Translations under genes and position numbers: made by a program
Assembly (NCBI RefSeq): GCF_030247185.1
Contig: NC_080571.1
Span: forward strand, 64,022,172 to 64,086,171
Direction of reading: 5' to 3'
DNA: 64,000 nucleotides
DNA from: Malaya genurostris
Taxonomy: Eukaryota; Arthropoda; Insecta; Diptera; Culicidae
In this document: positions 34,861 through 48,352 of the stretch, in pieces
How positions within the stretch are numbered: position 1 is the stretch's first letter
Layout: each line of letters opens with the position of its first letter
The notes under the pieces: generated by a model
The model's database searches: none
Told to the model about the DNA's origin: nothing
Seen by the model: the letters and a program-made list of their open reading frames with translations, nothing else

Positions 34861-35425
34861 CATTCCCCTATAATGTCGGAACCGGAAGTCTGAGTGAAGT
34901 TGTACAGTTGTAGGTAATAAGAGCTTTAATTTGAATCGAGATTTGTGAAAATAAGGTTAACCGTTTCGGAGAAATCGTTTCGTTTTTGAATTTTTTTTTC
35001 ACTAGTATCAGTGCTTTCGGATCCGAAAGCCCGGGACGAATTGTTCCAAAGTAGATTTACATATCCACTAACTAACAAGATCGTCTGTAACATCAGCACC
35101 GGAAGTTGGATCCGGATCGACTTTTCGGGGACTTTTTTAAAAAATCTTTCGATTGTGACATTCGGTTCTCCGGGCTTCAGTGTAAAATCGGTTTCCACTG
35201 CGATTGCATAGCCTTTCTATATGAGAAAAGCAAAAATATTAGCACTGTTTTTATTTCGAACAGCACTGTACAATATTGCAGCTCCCCGGTGTACATACAA
35301 CCATTCAAATCGGACTGACACCGATTGGGTGCAGGACTCCGAAGCACGTCCCCCGTTGCCTTATTTCGAACTAATAAAAGTTGGCAATAAAAATTCTTAT
35401 CTAGTGTCGTCGATGACAACGTAAA
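34861..35425 (+). repeat. Repeat D, long copy, with module units
   Basis: Long version of 32005-32290, including an inverted about 157 bp module unit (CACCGGAAGTTGGATCCGG). Confidence 0.8.
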
Positions 35426-36420
35426 AATTTCATTGCTTGATAGAGCGCCAGGACAGAAATAATATCAAAATCAATAAATTGATGTAATATTTCATTATTT
35501 ATATTACTGTTGTATCTCCTTTCCGATCTTTCTCCATCAGTCAGAGACAGCCGGATCCACGTGTACACTCATGCAGGTCGCACTCAACCAACAGGCAAAA
35601 ACCCCGTACGACAAACTACTGGCTGCCGGTTCGTGCGGTGCCACCATCGGTGCTACTGCCGGTGTATATAAAATTATAATTTATGACTTCATCTATAATT
35701 CAGCTAGCTGCAACTATTGCCGTTGCAATTTCACTGCATCATCGGCAACAACGACGATGGCGACGTCGACGACAACGACGACGACGATGACGACGACTGC
35801 GACTACGTCGGGAACGGCTAGCAGAGCACGAGCCGTCCAGCGAACAGCAAGGTTTCGCCATTATCGTAACTGAATACTGGGCTATGCACTGATACCGACA
35901 TATATCGTTTTGATACCTCGTCCCTAAAACTCGGTCTTGCCGAGAGTGGATTGAATGCTCTACGGAAAAACAGTTTCGAGTAGCGTAAAAAGCAAAACTA
36001 CGAACGTTCATTCGACGATATCGGAAATTTCACTTCGAGTTGGGCCAAGCGCCGATATGCAAATGATTCACCTAACATAAACACAAATAATAGTTTCCAG
36101 GATTCTCGTTACGGAAGTTTGGCGATAATCAAAGCTCTTTGAACATGGGAAGGATACCGATGATGATGATTCGGTTCCGTGACGGAGCTATAACATTTGA
36201 AAAGCAACAGCACAGGAGGTATTCATTCGATTTTGCGGAAGATGGCTCAGATATTAAATATATGTAAAATTTACCGACAAAATTTCTAGAGCTAACGCTC
36301 GTTGACCAAAATTTCCAACGTGCAAACGAACAGGAACCTGATTTGGACCATGCAAATGAGGCTGCTGCTTTTTCATCTTCCAAATTTAAAATGTCACACC
36401 TGTTCCACGAATAAAGCCAG
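35426..36420. other. Partly unique sequence with GAC/ACG triplets
   Basis: A degenerate ACG/GAC triplet run lies at 35742-35812. Frames crossing it (35571-35873 plus, 35739-36011 minus) are low complexity and not supported as genes. Confidence 0.45.
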
Positions 36421-37193
36421 AATCAATCAAAACATAATGCACCTTTAATGGCCCCCGCCTACGAAATCTATCATCGGTGTGCCACTATCACTTTCATCCA
36501 TCCATCCATTCATCCTATGGTAAGCGAAGCCAAATGGAAGTGAAACTGGCCGTTTTCTCCTGGCCCTTCTGTCCCGAGCCGAAGGTGACGTAGGTCTAAC
36601 TTTTTTCCCTCCCTAACAAAAATGAAACTATTTATCATCCCATGCGAACGGGGCCAGCTGTTGCCATTTGTCGTCCATTTCGAGAAGCCGCCATCAACGA
36701 AATGAGAATTTTACGAGCAATTTGGCTAGTTAAAATTAAATCGGACATTTGGTTTGGCTTAGCTTAGCTCCGGCATTCCGTGTTTTGGGACACCAAAGTT
36801 ACCCCCAATGTGCGTCGTTTCGAATGTGTACTAATGTGGCATCATATCATTGTGAGTTGCGATTTGTAGGCAAATGTGGGTTTATTCTAATTATTGACAC
36901 ATTTAAACAGGCTGATTTGAAACTCTTTATAATATTTAATTAAAGCTCATTTGGAGGCTCTTTACCGTTCGTCTTCGACTCGTCAGTGCATATCACTTTA
37001 TGTTTTATTATTTTCATGATATCAATCATTTTGCCCATGAAATTTCATGAGAAGCCATGGTTCATGATTTCATGAATGAAAAATCATGGCACCGACATTA
37101 TATTTTTACCCGTGTAGTGTCAGCAGGTTCTTAGTACTAGCCATGCAATGATTCTGTACCCTTAAGGGCTTGTTTTAGGGCGTTTTAAAGGGC
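36421..37193. other. Unique island
   Basis: Non-repetitive, TCCA triplet-like run at about 36496-36515. No supported gene. Confidence 0.4.
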
Positions 37194-37195
37194 TA

Positions 37196-37932
37196 AAGAC
37201 TGTCCCAGAAAGTATGGACGCAACAAAAAACCGCTGCCATTTCGCAATGGTTCAGAATCTGTCAATTTTTATGGACCACAATATTATACGGTGCGAGAAG
37301 GGCAAGTGTTGAACCAGTCCGATACATCGATTGAAGTCGAAAAATTTGGTAAGAAAGCTATGGTCTGGCAGGTAATTTGTAGCTGCGGTAAGATTTCGAA
37401 GCCCTTCATCACCACTGCTTCAATGAACAGCGAAATATACTTCAAGGAATGTTTACAAAGATGACTTCTACCCATGATTCGAAGCCACAACGATCCTTCT
37501 GGCGAGATCTTGTATCTTGCCACTACTCGAAATCAACGGTAGAATGGTATGCTACCAAAAATGTCACTTTCGTCCCAAAAGACAAGAATCCACCAAATTG
37601 CCCACAACTTCGACCAATTGAGGAATTTTGGGCATTAACGAAGGCACATCTTAGGAAACATGTCTCGACAGCCGAAACCATTCAACACTTCGAAAAAGAT
37701 TGGAAAAAAAGTGTCAAAACTTGTCGCCCAGGAGTCTGTACGGAATTTAATGAGGAACGTTCGAAAGAAAGTGCGCCAGCTAGTCTACAATGGGTAAGTA
37801 GCCAATGTTGAGAATAATATTCTGTTGTTGTAGTCTAATATTATCAGTATATGAAATAAAATTTAAATATCTAACACTTGTGAATTATTTACACTGAAAT
37901 CAATGTACGTCCATACTTTCTGGTACAGTCCT
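37196..37932 (+). mobile_element. ITmD37E-like Tc1/mariner transposon, internally deleted
   Basis: TA at 37194-37195 and 37933-37934. The ends are inverted repeats beginning ARGACTGTMCCAGAAAGTAT. At 737 bp it is shorter than an autonomous element. Confidence 0.85.
37260..37815 (+). pseudogene. Transposase C-terminal half, DD37E spacing
   Basis: After a frame change near 37455 the plus strand reads FWRDLVSCHYSKSTVEWY (family form FWPDLASCHY, second Asp) and CPQLRPIEEFWALTKAHLRK (third acidic residue, a Glu). There are 37 residues between them, the signature of the ITmD37E family described from mosquitoes. The first catalytic Asp and the N-terminal DNA-binding region are missing or scrambled, so it is inactive. 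Confidence 0.8.
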
Positions 37933-37934
37933 TA

Positions 37935-39060
37935 TTTTCACGCTTCAAATCTGATTTTCTCAGAAACGGTGACGAATATCAAAAACCCAACTGACAATCT
38001 CCTAGAGAATTTGTTAAGATTATTCTGCGAAAATTTCAGAATGATTATTTGATTTTAGCGGTCGGGAAAGTCTTTTTTTCTAAAGGAAGAATTGCATAGC
38101 GAAAAAAGGGTTACTTTCAACTTGTTCATTGAATATCTCGCCTTCAAAAGCATGGATCAATGTCTAGATAATTTGATTTAGATACGATTAGTGCATAAAA
38201 ACATATATGTTGTGGCGATGAAAATGAAGTGAATGTTATTTTTGTGGAGGTAAGTCGATTTCTATGTCGGCGTCATTTTAATTCCCTGGTAACGTAACGA
38301 AACATGAGAGAGAAATAAAATCGGCTCAAAAAGGCTGCCAAACAAGCGGTAGCTTTCTTGGATTTTATGTGATGTAGTCAAACTTGTAACCGAAAATATC
38401 CAAACTTTCTTGGCCACCCGGCCCATCGAGAATCATTTTGCACATTTGCGAGAGCGCATGGACAGAATTGTAATACGCACAACGAGCCACGTAGTTTTAC
38501 GCGACCTACTGGCCTCAGCCCTTATGAATCGGCTGCGAAATCTGTTGAAACAGAAAAGCCGAATCCGCGAGTTTATTTTGTTTTCTTTTCTCAGTAGTGG
38601 TGTGTCATTTCGCGTTGTTTACAACCATGCGAATAGGATAAGCAGGATATTGGTAAGATCGTTCCTTAGACATATTTCACCGTTTTCTTATTTAAAATCT
38701 TATTATATTTCCCCTTACTAAAAATCGGGCTAGATCAAACTCTGTCGATTATTTGGGAGACGTTTGATCTATTTCTCTTCGGGTTAAGCGCTAAGTTAAG
38801 GACACACGCGTGAAGTTTATAACCTTGCAGATATTTTTGTGTGACCGTGCTTAACTAGGACGTATGTAAATATAGTTTAGACTGTGACGAGGATCCATTT
38901 AGTATTTTACTATTTTGGTTAGGTAGTAGATATCGACATTATATCGTATCTCGTAAAGCGTTATTGTTCGACTGATGATAATCGAGCGATTTTGCCATTA
39001 TTACGGCAATCTATTGGAGAAAAACAGAACATAATGAATTGAATGTATGCATTGTTAGCG
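37935..39060. other. Unassigned; 103-codon frame at 38410-38721
   Basis: The frame opens MATRPIENHFAHLRERMDRI, faintly like the PIE-containing third motif of Tc1 transposases, but no other motif supports this. Rest AT-rich. Confidence 0.3.
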
Positions 39061-39064
39061 GACC

Positions 39065-39500
39065 TCCCGTCAGCCGGCTGTCCGAAGTTTTACGAGTTTC
39101 GAAAGAAATTTCGTATTTTAGTAGGAAGCACATATCAACACAATACGCGATGAAATGGTAACGTATTCTCGGTAGCCGACTACCCAGAGCAATAATAATA
39201 TTCGAAAATTTACTTTCAAACATCCTCTTCTTGCGATGCACGTGGGAATGCATGTGATGCATGTTCCTCGGTTTCTAGTAGCAACATGCGTTGCACTGAT
39301 AATTCTTTCTTCCCAAGTAGATTTGCATTCGGACATGGCCGGCGTCGGTATTGATCAACATGCAGGGATCAATGCAGTTTACACAATGTGAAACTACGTT
39401 CTGTTCCGAAGCAAGTTGTTTTACAAAAATATGTTGCATGCTTAATTGGTTCTGGTCAATAAAATAGTAGCAACACACAGGCGGTCTCTATTGCTAATGC
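39065..39500 (-). mobile_element. Repeat E, second copy (inverted)
   Basis: Inverse of 33262-33640. The minus frame 39478-39275 (67 codons) encodes VVSHCVNCIDPCMLINTDA and continues GHVRMQIYLGRK, then CNACC. Palindromic AGCCGGCT motifs at about 39070 and 39172. Confidence 0.65.
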
Positions 39501-39889
39501 TAAGGCGTCGTAACTTCAACAATTTTTATAATTTTTAACTGGAATATATATAGTTTCATTTAGAATTGATTGGACAACAAATATATATGTCCTAAATCAA
39601 TTTCAGTAAGCTGTACCAGCTAAATATCGCCAAATTAGAAAAAAAAAACACGAATTAAAAATTTAGATTTTAACGTAAAAATTTTGTCTTTGTCGTACAA
39701 AACAAACAAAATTCAATTTTTTTCGAAAGCTACAGTACAACAAACATTTCTAACACGGTTTTGTGTTATGTTCGACAAGGTAAACAATCTCTACTATGTC
39801 ACTTTAAAAGTATAAAGGATGCTGTTTTTGCTGGTATATTTTTGGCAACACTGTTTTTGACATATCACGCGTGATTCGTGTCGTGACCA

Positions 39890-40088
39890 AACTTGGTCAG
39901 TTTGGTCTATAATTTAATCATGAATCGTCGTTTGGTCTATAGCTTGATCATGAATGGACGTTGGAAAAGTTGGAGGAAGATTCACTTTTTCTATAGAAAA
40001 ATTGTGTTCAGGGACGAAGCTCATTTCTGGTTGAATGGATACGTCAACAAGCAAAATTGCCGCATCTGAAGTAAAGATCAGCCAGAAG
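39890..40088 (+). pseudogene. Tc-like transposase, 5' piece of a split copy
   Basis: In shifting frames it reads KIVFRDEAHFWLNG (first catalytic Asp) and NGYVNKQNCRI, the text of a Tc3-like transposase family common in arthropods. It is cut at GCCAGAAG (40081-40088) by the hAT-like element and resumes at 42413. Confidence 0.65.
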
Positions 40089-42412
40089 CAGGGTCGGTGA
40101 AACATGTTAAACCCAGGTGGGTAATTTTTCATACTGCGGAGAACAACCCACTATTTCGAAGTATTTCTCTATTCTAATGAAAATGATATTTATCCCTAAA
40201 AAGTGCAGTTAATAAAATATTGATTCTATAACACTTTTCATGAAACGCGTAAATTAAAAGTTTAAAGAGTTTTCGGTACTAAGTTTTAAAACAAAATTTC
40301 GCATCTAAGGTTTAACCTGGTTGCAAAATCACTGCTAATATTTGTTTTCAATTCAAAGTACCAACCTTCAAAGAACATTTAGCATCAATAGCACCACGAA
40401 CACTGAATCTTTCGACATATAAGTGACGTTACTAATTCATTTATGAAAAATGGAAATAACGAATTCCATGTGTTGCTAAGACATTGCTTTTTAAAGGGAA
40501 AAAACTTGCAAGCCCAGTTATAGCTTGAGAAGTGTCTAGGATTCATTAAAAATGAAGATTTGTGGTATTCAGATTTTGAGCGTGGCTAAATGAAGCAGTC
40601 AATCGGAAAAAATTGAGCAAGTTTTGATAATTGTGATGTATGAACGCAAAATCACAGTTCGTGAGAAAAGATATGCTGAGATCGTTAGCACATGAACTGG
40701 AAGTTCTTTTACGATCTTCTACGAAAATTTTAGCATAGAAAAATCGTCACCAAACGGATCTCGAACACAGCCGCTCATAATCAACTAAAGTAATAAAATA
40801 GAATGCGTTGGTATGGAACAGTGGACGAAACATGGATCCACTATTTTTATCCGGAGTCATACCAGCATTCAGACTGGGAAAGCCATCTGAAAACGTAACA
40901 GGTAGCTGGAACAATCATGACATAAGTTTTTTAGATGTTCGAGGTATAATTAACATCGACTATCTTGAACAGTACCATAAAAAGTGATTCACCGTTAACC
41001 AAGACAATGCACCGCGCCATAAGTCAATGAAAACAATGAAAAAATTAAACGAATTTTGCTGCGATCTGTTTCCTCATCCACTTTGTTCACAATTATCTAG
41101 CCCCCAGCGATTGCTTTCATTTGCGGATCAGAAAGAGACACGCCGAAGAAAAATATTTGGCTCGAATAAGACAGTCATCGCCGCAAAGGAAGCCGATGTT
41201 TAGACCAGTGACAAATCATTCTATAAGGATGGTTGATGGTCAATTGAAAAATTGATAAAGTGCTAGAACGATTGCATGTCATTTGAAGATGATAATGTTG
41301 ATGAATAAAAAATATGCCTGCACACGAAATTATATTTTTCTGATTAGTTCCTAGACTGTTTGAACGACGTGTTAGCAACTTTTACTTCTTTTCTGAACCA
41401 CACAGAGTTCAAGTTTATTCGATACAGAATCTTGGTTTGTATGAGTGATTTTCTTAAAAGCGAACACACTCATTGTAACGCAGTCTTCGTAGCCTGATGA
41501 TTTTTCCCGCGGAACCACACGGACTGAATGATGCGGCTAACATAGATATTTACTAACGCCATCTGGAAGACTCTCATGCTATATTCAATTCACCGACCAC
41601 TGTTGATCGCCACCAGAAAGTTGAATTTTCGAGAATCCGCGACCCCGATACGGCATTACCTAATGATACTATTCTAGTTTAAAGTTAGTCGTTAATTACG
41701 ATTAGAAAATACGCTTGGCATCTTAGAGCTTAAGCAGTGTGCTTTAAAATTATATTATATTATTGAATAAAAAAAACGTAGTCCTACGTCAAAAGATTTT
41801 GAGTGATTTTCTTCATGTGAAGATATAGAAGGTGAGATGTGACAAGGTTCATTTCATCATGCAGAAATCTTTTAGTAACTTGACTTTCACTTTTTACAAG
41901 AGGAGTCGACCATAAACATCTGCCCGAAAATTCCGGTAAAGGTCTTCTACTATTTACTATTCCGGTAAAGCTACCAAAAGTTGTTACTTTCTACTTGTTA
42001 CTGCATCCTTCTTTTGTCGGTTCGGAATGTAAAGAGTAAAAGACCTTTATCGGTCTTTTCCGGTATCTCAGAGACCCGAGCGATTCGCATTGATGAGATG
42101 CTTAAGCTCGGCTCATTTGCTGGAAGGGAAAAGTTAAGTTACTAAATGATATCTGCCTGCTCAAATGACCCTTGTCACATCTCACATTTCTGCGGTATAT
42201 CTTCACATCCTTGCTCTACCTTGAGAACTTGCATTCTATAATTTTGATTTTATTTATTATTCCGAATTACAATAAAAATATTCTTATTATTATGAATAAT
42301 GTTAATATATCCATTGTTTTTTGTTCGAAATTTCAGGTGGGTAATTATCCACCTTTGGAATTTTCCGGGGGGGTAGTGCTACCCACCGTACCCACCTCTT
42401 TCACCGGCCCTG
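40089..42412. mobile_element. hAT-like element with 8 bp target duplication
   Basis: Left end CAGGGTCGGTGAAA, right end the inverse of CAGGGCCGGTGAAA. Flanks are GCCAGAAG (40081-40088) and GCCAGAAA (42413-42420), an 8 bp duplication with one mismatch. CAGGG-type ends plus 8 bp duplication are hallmarks of the hAT superfamily. No hAT transposase was seen, so it is non-autonomous; it carries a mariner relic at 40590-41310. Confidence 0.78.
40590..41310 (+). pseudogene. Mariner transposase relic inside the hAT-like element
   Basis: In changing frames: MYERKITVRE, then VDETWIHYFYPES (first Asp), INIDYLEQ-like text, NQDNAPRHKS-like text (second Asp) and NVDE at the end. The order is that of mellifera/irritans-type mariners. 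Heavily decayed with many stops; no inverted repeats found. Confidence 0.7.
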
Positions 42413-42420
42413 GCCAGAAA

Positions 42421-42608
42421 CATTGCAAGAGCTACCAATGCATTCCAAAAAAGTCACTGTTAGGTGTGGATTATGGGCCGGTGGCTTTATTCGTGAAATA
42501 CCGGCCGATATGTTGGAGAGTGTGCTAAAATTGGACCTTGCGCATGAGCCATCTACCGAGGAGGCCAATATTTGTATGAAACCATCTTCAAACATTAAAT
42601 TATATTGA
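42421..42608 (+). pseudogene. Tc-like transposase, 3' piece of a split copy
   Basis: The frame reads LQELPMHSKKVTVRCGLWAGG and then directly EIPADMLESVLK to a stop. In the family, well over 100 residues with the second and third catalytic acids separate these two parts, so the copy was internally deleted as well as split. Confidence 0.65.
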
Positions 42609-42668
42609 TCGTTCTATCGATTCCAATGATAAATTTCATCAATTTTCCTAACTTTTTTGTGTTTTTAC

Positions 42669-43610
<942 letters not shown>

Positions 43611-44722
43611 ATAACTTCCATATACCATACGACTCAGTTCGTCGTGATCAGCAAATGCGTGTGTGACAAATAATTTCACTCAATTTTCTCGGAGATGGCT
43701 AAACCGTTTTCTACAAACTCAGATTCATATGAAAAGTAGTATACTCCCAAACAAGGTTCCTGAATTACGTTTGGATCCGACTTCTGATTGCGGAACCACA
43801 GGATGATTAAAATAATGCAATTCATTTTTCTCGTAGATGGCTGAGCCGATCTAATATTCAAATGAAATCTAAGAATCATCTATGAATCAAATGAGAGGTC
43901 TTAAAATCCTATAAAACATATAACTTTTTAGTCAGATCCGACTTCTGGTTTAGGAGATACAGTGTGATTAGTATGAAAATGTCCTTTTCACATAAATTAA
44001 TCAGGTTTATCGGGTTTGTAGATTTGGATAGTCATTTACCAAATAAATTTATTTCAGTTTAAGTGGTATTTTTCGATTCGGAAGGTACCCAAAAAATTAT
44101 TTTGCACTACAATTTCTCAAAGATGTCTACACACTCCTCAGGTGAATTTAACTGATTTCGGCTACACCGATTTCAGAATTCCGGTTCCAGTATCGAATCG
44201 TTTCTCGAAGCTCAATCATTTTCTCGGGAAGGCCAAATCGAACTTCTAAAACAAAAATTCAAATTAAAGGTCTTATGGTCCCATACAAAATTGGTGAATT
44301 ATATCCGATTCTGGAATTACAGGATGATGAGTTTTTAAAATTCATACAGATAAAGAAGATGTAAATTGTTTGGCGTATTATTTTATGGCCATACGAATCA
44401 TTTTAGGTTATTCTAGTTCCTAAATTCCGGCTCTGGAAGTATCATAAATAATGACGAAAAACTCTAAACTGGAACTTACTTCGACATCTCATGGAATGTT
44501 CAATCGATTGTCACACATTAAGATTAAAATTCGATACGATTTGCAGCTTCGACATTACAGGGTAATGAGTGATTAAAATCTCAATTTGTGCTTGGAAACG
44601 ACGATAATTAAAACAATGTCATGAGAACTAAAACACCGAAGAATATCCATGCAAAAACCACATGCGGATTGATAAAAAAAAGGTATCATCTTACTGCTAG
44701 GTGGATTAATCACGTTTTTTAA
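43611..44722 (+). repeat. Dispersed modules with terminal motif
   Basis: Degenerate about 157 bp units (TTCTCGGAGATGGCTAAACC at about 43687, CTCGTAGATGGCTGAGCC at about 43830) ending in CTGCTAGGTGGATTAATCACG at 44695. Confidence 0.78.
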
Positions 44723-45429
44723 ACAAATCTTATGCCTTTTTCAAAATCTCCCTTAATAAACACTGTTTCACTGTCTTATTAATTAAATTGTTCTTTGGGA
44801 TAGATTCTTACGAAAACCGAGTTATTGAATTGCTTTCCTGTAAAACAATTTCGAGGGGTTATCCTTGAATGCAAAACTTCTGGGACTGAGTAGTGTTGAA
44901 AAAAGAAAAACGCCTTTGTCGTGGCGCGAACTCTTCTAATGGCATACTCAGCAGTGTTATAGTTCCAGAAAAGCAAAATATTACTAGAAGTTGGCAGATT
45001 CGAATTTCAGTTCAATTATATTTGCCAGATGGTTCACTGTAAGTCAAAGTGTGAGCTCCCTACTACTGTTCTTTCAATTAATTTCTCGGTACGGTTTCAA
45101 CAACCAGTAGACATTTGATAGCCCATAAACGAAGACCTGTGTGAGCTCTGACCGAGAAACTATCGAATCGCCAAATGATTATTCAATATCAAAATATCCA
45201 CAAGTAACGAACAGATAGACCGGCATTTTTGTACTTGAAATATAAATTAGATAGTCGGTCAAAGTTTGCCTCTGAAATAATTCCGTAGTCCTGTATGCCA
45301 TCATAGTTCGAATGTAGGTTCAGTCAAGGTATCTTTCCCTGCCCTACATCAATGTAGAATCAGTATTAAAAAACAAAAGCACTATAAAAATTGCTGTACT
45401 CTTTCCCGGATACTACAAAGCAAAAATAC
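44723..45429. other. No gene recognised
   Basis: AT-rich spacer. Confidence 0.5.
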
Positions 45430-46560
45430 CCGATATGATCTGTTGTCTGATGATCAACATATTACAACTGAAACTTATTTATTACCCCTGCTAACCTGCT
45501 ATCAACACAAATGGCGATTCTCGGTACCGAAAATTCCAGCATGTGGCAAAGCTCGGGCGGACAATCACTTACAATGGCCGACCACCGACCGTCCGTGTGG
45601 TTGGATACGATGTCCTATACGGTGAAAACCAACTAAAAACATTGCACCGATAGCTATGGTTAGTCACCGGTAAGCTGCTGCTACCCAGGCTTCGCCCAAA
45701 TCTGCTAGGAAAAAGGGACACTTTGGTACTCACATATTGAACCAAGAGGAAAAAGGGCCAGAGGGTTTCGTGTTCCGCTTAACCAACGTACCAGATTATG
45801 GCAAACCAATGCAATGCTATCAGCTATGCGCTTAGGCAAGTTTACAGCCCGGACCCGGTTCGTGGGAAACCAGATGCACCCGGGGCACTGTTCTTTTACG
45901 ATGCATTCATTGGCATTCAAAGTTTTTGCGCCTTCCGAATCCCGGTGCCGAGGAACGGAAGTGTCAAATTGCGTAGTTCATGGGAGGATCTGCTATCTGC
46001 AAATTTTACTTACCTTGACCACAGCTGGGATTTGGTAGATAAAAGCTTCACTGCCGGGTCTGGCCAAGTACCATGTATTTGTGATGAGATTTTGGCAGTA
46101 AACCTCCTCCGTGCCAGTGAATTTATTTCGTTCGGCAAAGTGCCGGTGTTTGGGCTCGAAATAGTGTATACTCGGTAGCGACATTTTCACGTCATTCCGA
46201 ACACGGTTTATCCCTGCACCAGAGTTTTCGCGGGCCGGTGCGAGTTTCCAGCGAGCTGCTCTAGCTAAGCACAGGTGTTCAAACGGATCAAGAGTCATGC
46301 GTTTCCTTTAGTGACACACACACACATTCATTGCTTCGGTGGAGACGCGCGGTTGCTCAAGTCAGTGCAAACATTCATGCAGTTGCGGGATTATAACCAA
46401 ATGAATCTTTAATGCCGAGCTCCTTATTTTACTCGTACGCTAGTACGGCAGACGATCTCAGTCATCCGTTCGACTAGCAAGTGCCATTTCATCTTCTGTG
46501 CTGTGTGAGTGTGTGCGTGTGTGTGTGCCTGGTTCGGATAACCCGAACAGAGTGAGAGAC
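45430..46560. other. Unique GC-richer island with 126-codon frame
   Basis: No similarity to other parts of the window. The plus frame 45798-46178 is open for 126 codons in mixed composition, with no signal peptide or domain I recognise. Conserved non-coding DNA is as likely. TG-rich run near 46505-46530. Confidence 0.4.
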
Positions 46561-47404
46561 CACTTCGAAAGCTTCATTTGATGATGTAATGTTTACTATC
46601 GGTTACTCAATTTACTGTTGTTGTTAACATTTTAAGAGTTAAAATCTGAAATCTAAAGATGATGTTAAATACACTAAGGTTTTTCCCGGGTAACAGCCAT
46701 GTTCGGCCCAAACAAGTGTTTTGCAAAAAGTGTTTTGCAAACAAGTGTTTTGCTCAGCATAATCTGCTGATGAACCGATGAATCGAAGACGAAAGACAAT
46801 TCTAGAAGTAGCATTTGGAGTAAATTTAAAAAGTTAAATCTGATACAATTTATTTCCAGTGCCAGTAAATTTGCACATTTTGAAGTCTCTCCTGAAGTAA
46901 CCGTTCTCGAGTTATTCAGTCAAAAATTTCAAAGTACTCTTGATAGTCTTTGTATTGCGTAACTAAAGGTGAAATGTAGTCCCAAAAAAGAGCGCGCAAA
47001 ATTTTAATCGCTTGAGTTGAACGAATCGTCGCACAAAGCAGAACAGGCAAAACCGACACATAGAAACGAGAAATATTTTCATTGATTGAGCGCAGTGGGC
47101 TAACCACACGTTTTGTTGGTTTGTAAAAGATACTCTGATTGATCGGTAATGGATTTGTGAATATCACACAACTTGAATATATCCCAATTCAATCTTTATT
47201 GTTATTGATTAGTATTGCACTAGAATAATGAACAATGAGTATTTATAATTGACTAACTTGAGGTTATATGCAGTGTTGGTGATTGCCGAAAATTTGACAG
47301 AAGCTGCTATATTGCTATCTATATTGTATACAACATTCTCAATCCGGTAGAAGATGCTACAAGAACTCGAGTCTCTCAATGCATGAACCGCGAGAGAATT
47401 TTTC
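46561..47404. other. Unassigned; target site of DD37D copy 2
   Basis: Includes a small duplication AAGTGTTTTGCAAA at 46715-46750. No gene. Confidence 0.5.
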
Positions 47405-47406
47405 TA

Positions 47407-48350
47407 CAGGGTCCGGCACTCGAAGTGTAACCAATTAAAAAGGCCATAAATTCAGTTTGGAAAATTACTTTTACTTAATTCAAAGTACAAAATGTGTAAA
47501 AATAATACAAAATTCAGAATCAATTCACTTTTGCTCGATATGACCACCTTTTGCCTTGACTTGATGACTTGAGAGAGCGAAGGAGTTGCTTCGTTTGGCC
47601 GAAAGCGGTCAATTTCCGAACATTGTATTTTCTGACGAGAAAATTTTTCCAATTGAGCAATTCGTAAACTCTCAAAACGATAGGGTTTACTTGACCGACC
47701 GTTCATACGAGAATTTGAGTCATCGATTGGTCACCAGGAGGCAGCACCTGCAACAGATAATGGTTTAGACCGCTGTAACCGCAGATGGGCGCTCTCCAAT
47801 CGTTTTCATCGAGCCTGGCGTCAAGGTAAATGCGACATATTATCGGGAAAGTATTCTGGAGGTTGCTTTGAAGCCGTGGGCAGACAAACATTTCGGTAGC
47901 AGATCATGGACGTTTCAGCAGGACTCGGCATCGTCTCACAAAGCTCGAGTGAACCAAGAATGGCTGAAAAACAACGTTCCGAACTTCATCACGTCCACAC
48001 AATGGCTCTCGAATTCACCAGATGCGAATCCAATGGATTATTCTCTTTGGGCCATTTTGGAGAGCAAAGTCCGAACTAAAAAATACACCAGTCTCGAGGC
48101 GCTGAAAAAAGTTATTGTCCGCGAGTGGGCCAAAATACACCTGCAAGTCACATTCGGGCAGCTTGCGATTCGTTTTTTGACCGTCTCAAGGCCATAGTCA
48201 AGGCAAAAGGTGGTCATATCGAGCAAAAGTGAATTGATTCTGAATTTTGTATTATTTTTACACATTTTGTACTTTGAATTAAGTAAAAGTAATTGTCCAA
48301 ACTGAATTTATGGCCTTTTTAATTGGTTACACTTCGAGTGCCGGACCCTG
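47407..48350 (+). mobile_element. Tc1/mariner element, DD37D type (copy 2)
   Basis: TA at 47405-47406 and 48351-48352; ends CAGGGTCCGGCACTCG and inverse, 944 bp. The left end carries the same inverted C-terminal coding segment and the same junction (TTGGCCGAAAGCGG) as copy 1, so the rearranged form itself was mobilised. Confidence 0.92.
47586..48226 (+). pseudogene. DD37D transposase core, copy 2
   Basis: Plus-strand core with SDEKIF, FQQDSAS and SPDANPMDYSLW. A TAG at about 47767 replaces the Trp codon of MVWAAV, and a frameshift near 48140 separates the core from an otherwise native C-terminus (FFDRL, then KAKGGHIEQK). It retains the genuine 3' coding end that copy 1 lost. Confidence 0.82.
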
Positions 48351-48352
48351 TA

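Noticed and set aside
38410..38721. 103-codon frame with RPIENHFAHLRER
   Set aside because: Slight likeness to the third motif of Tc1 transposases but no second motif, ends or target site nearby.
45798..46178. 126-codon plus-strand frame in unique DNA
   Set aside because: No domain, no splice or promoter context, overlapping frames of similar quality on the other strand; kept only as an island note.
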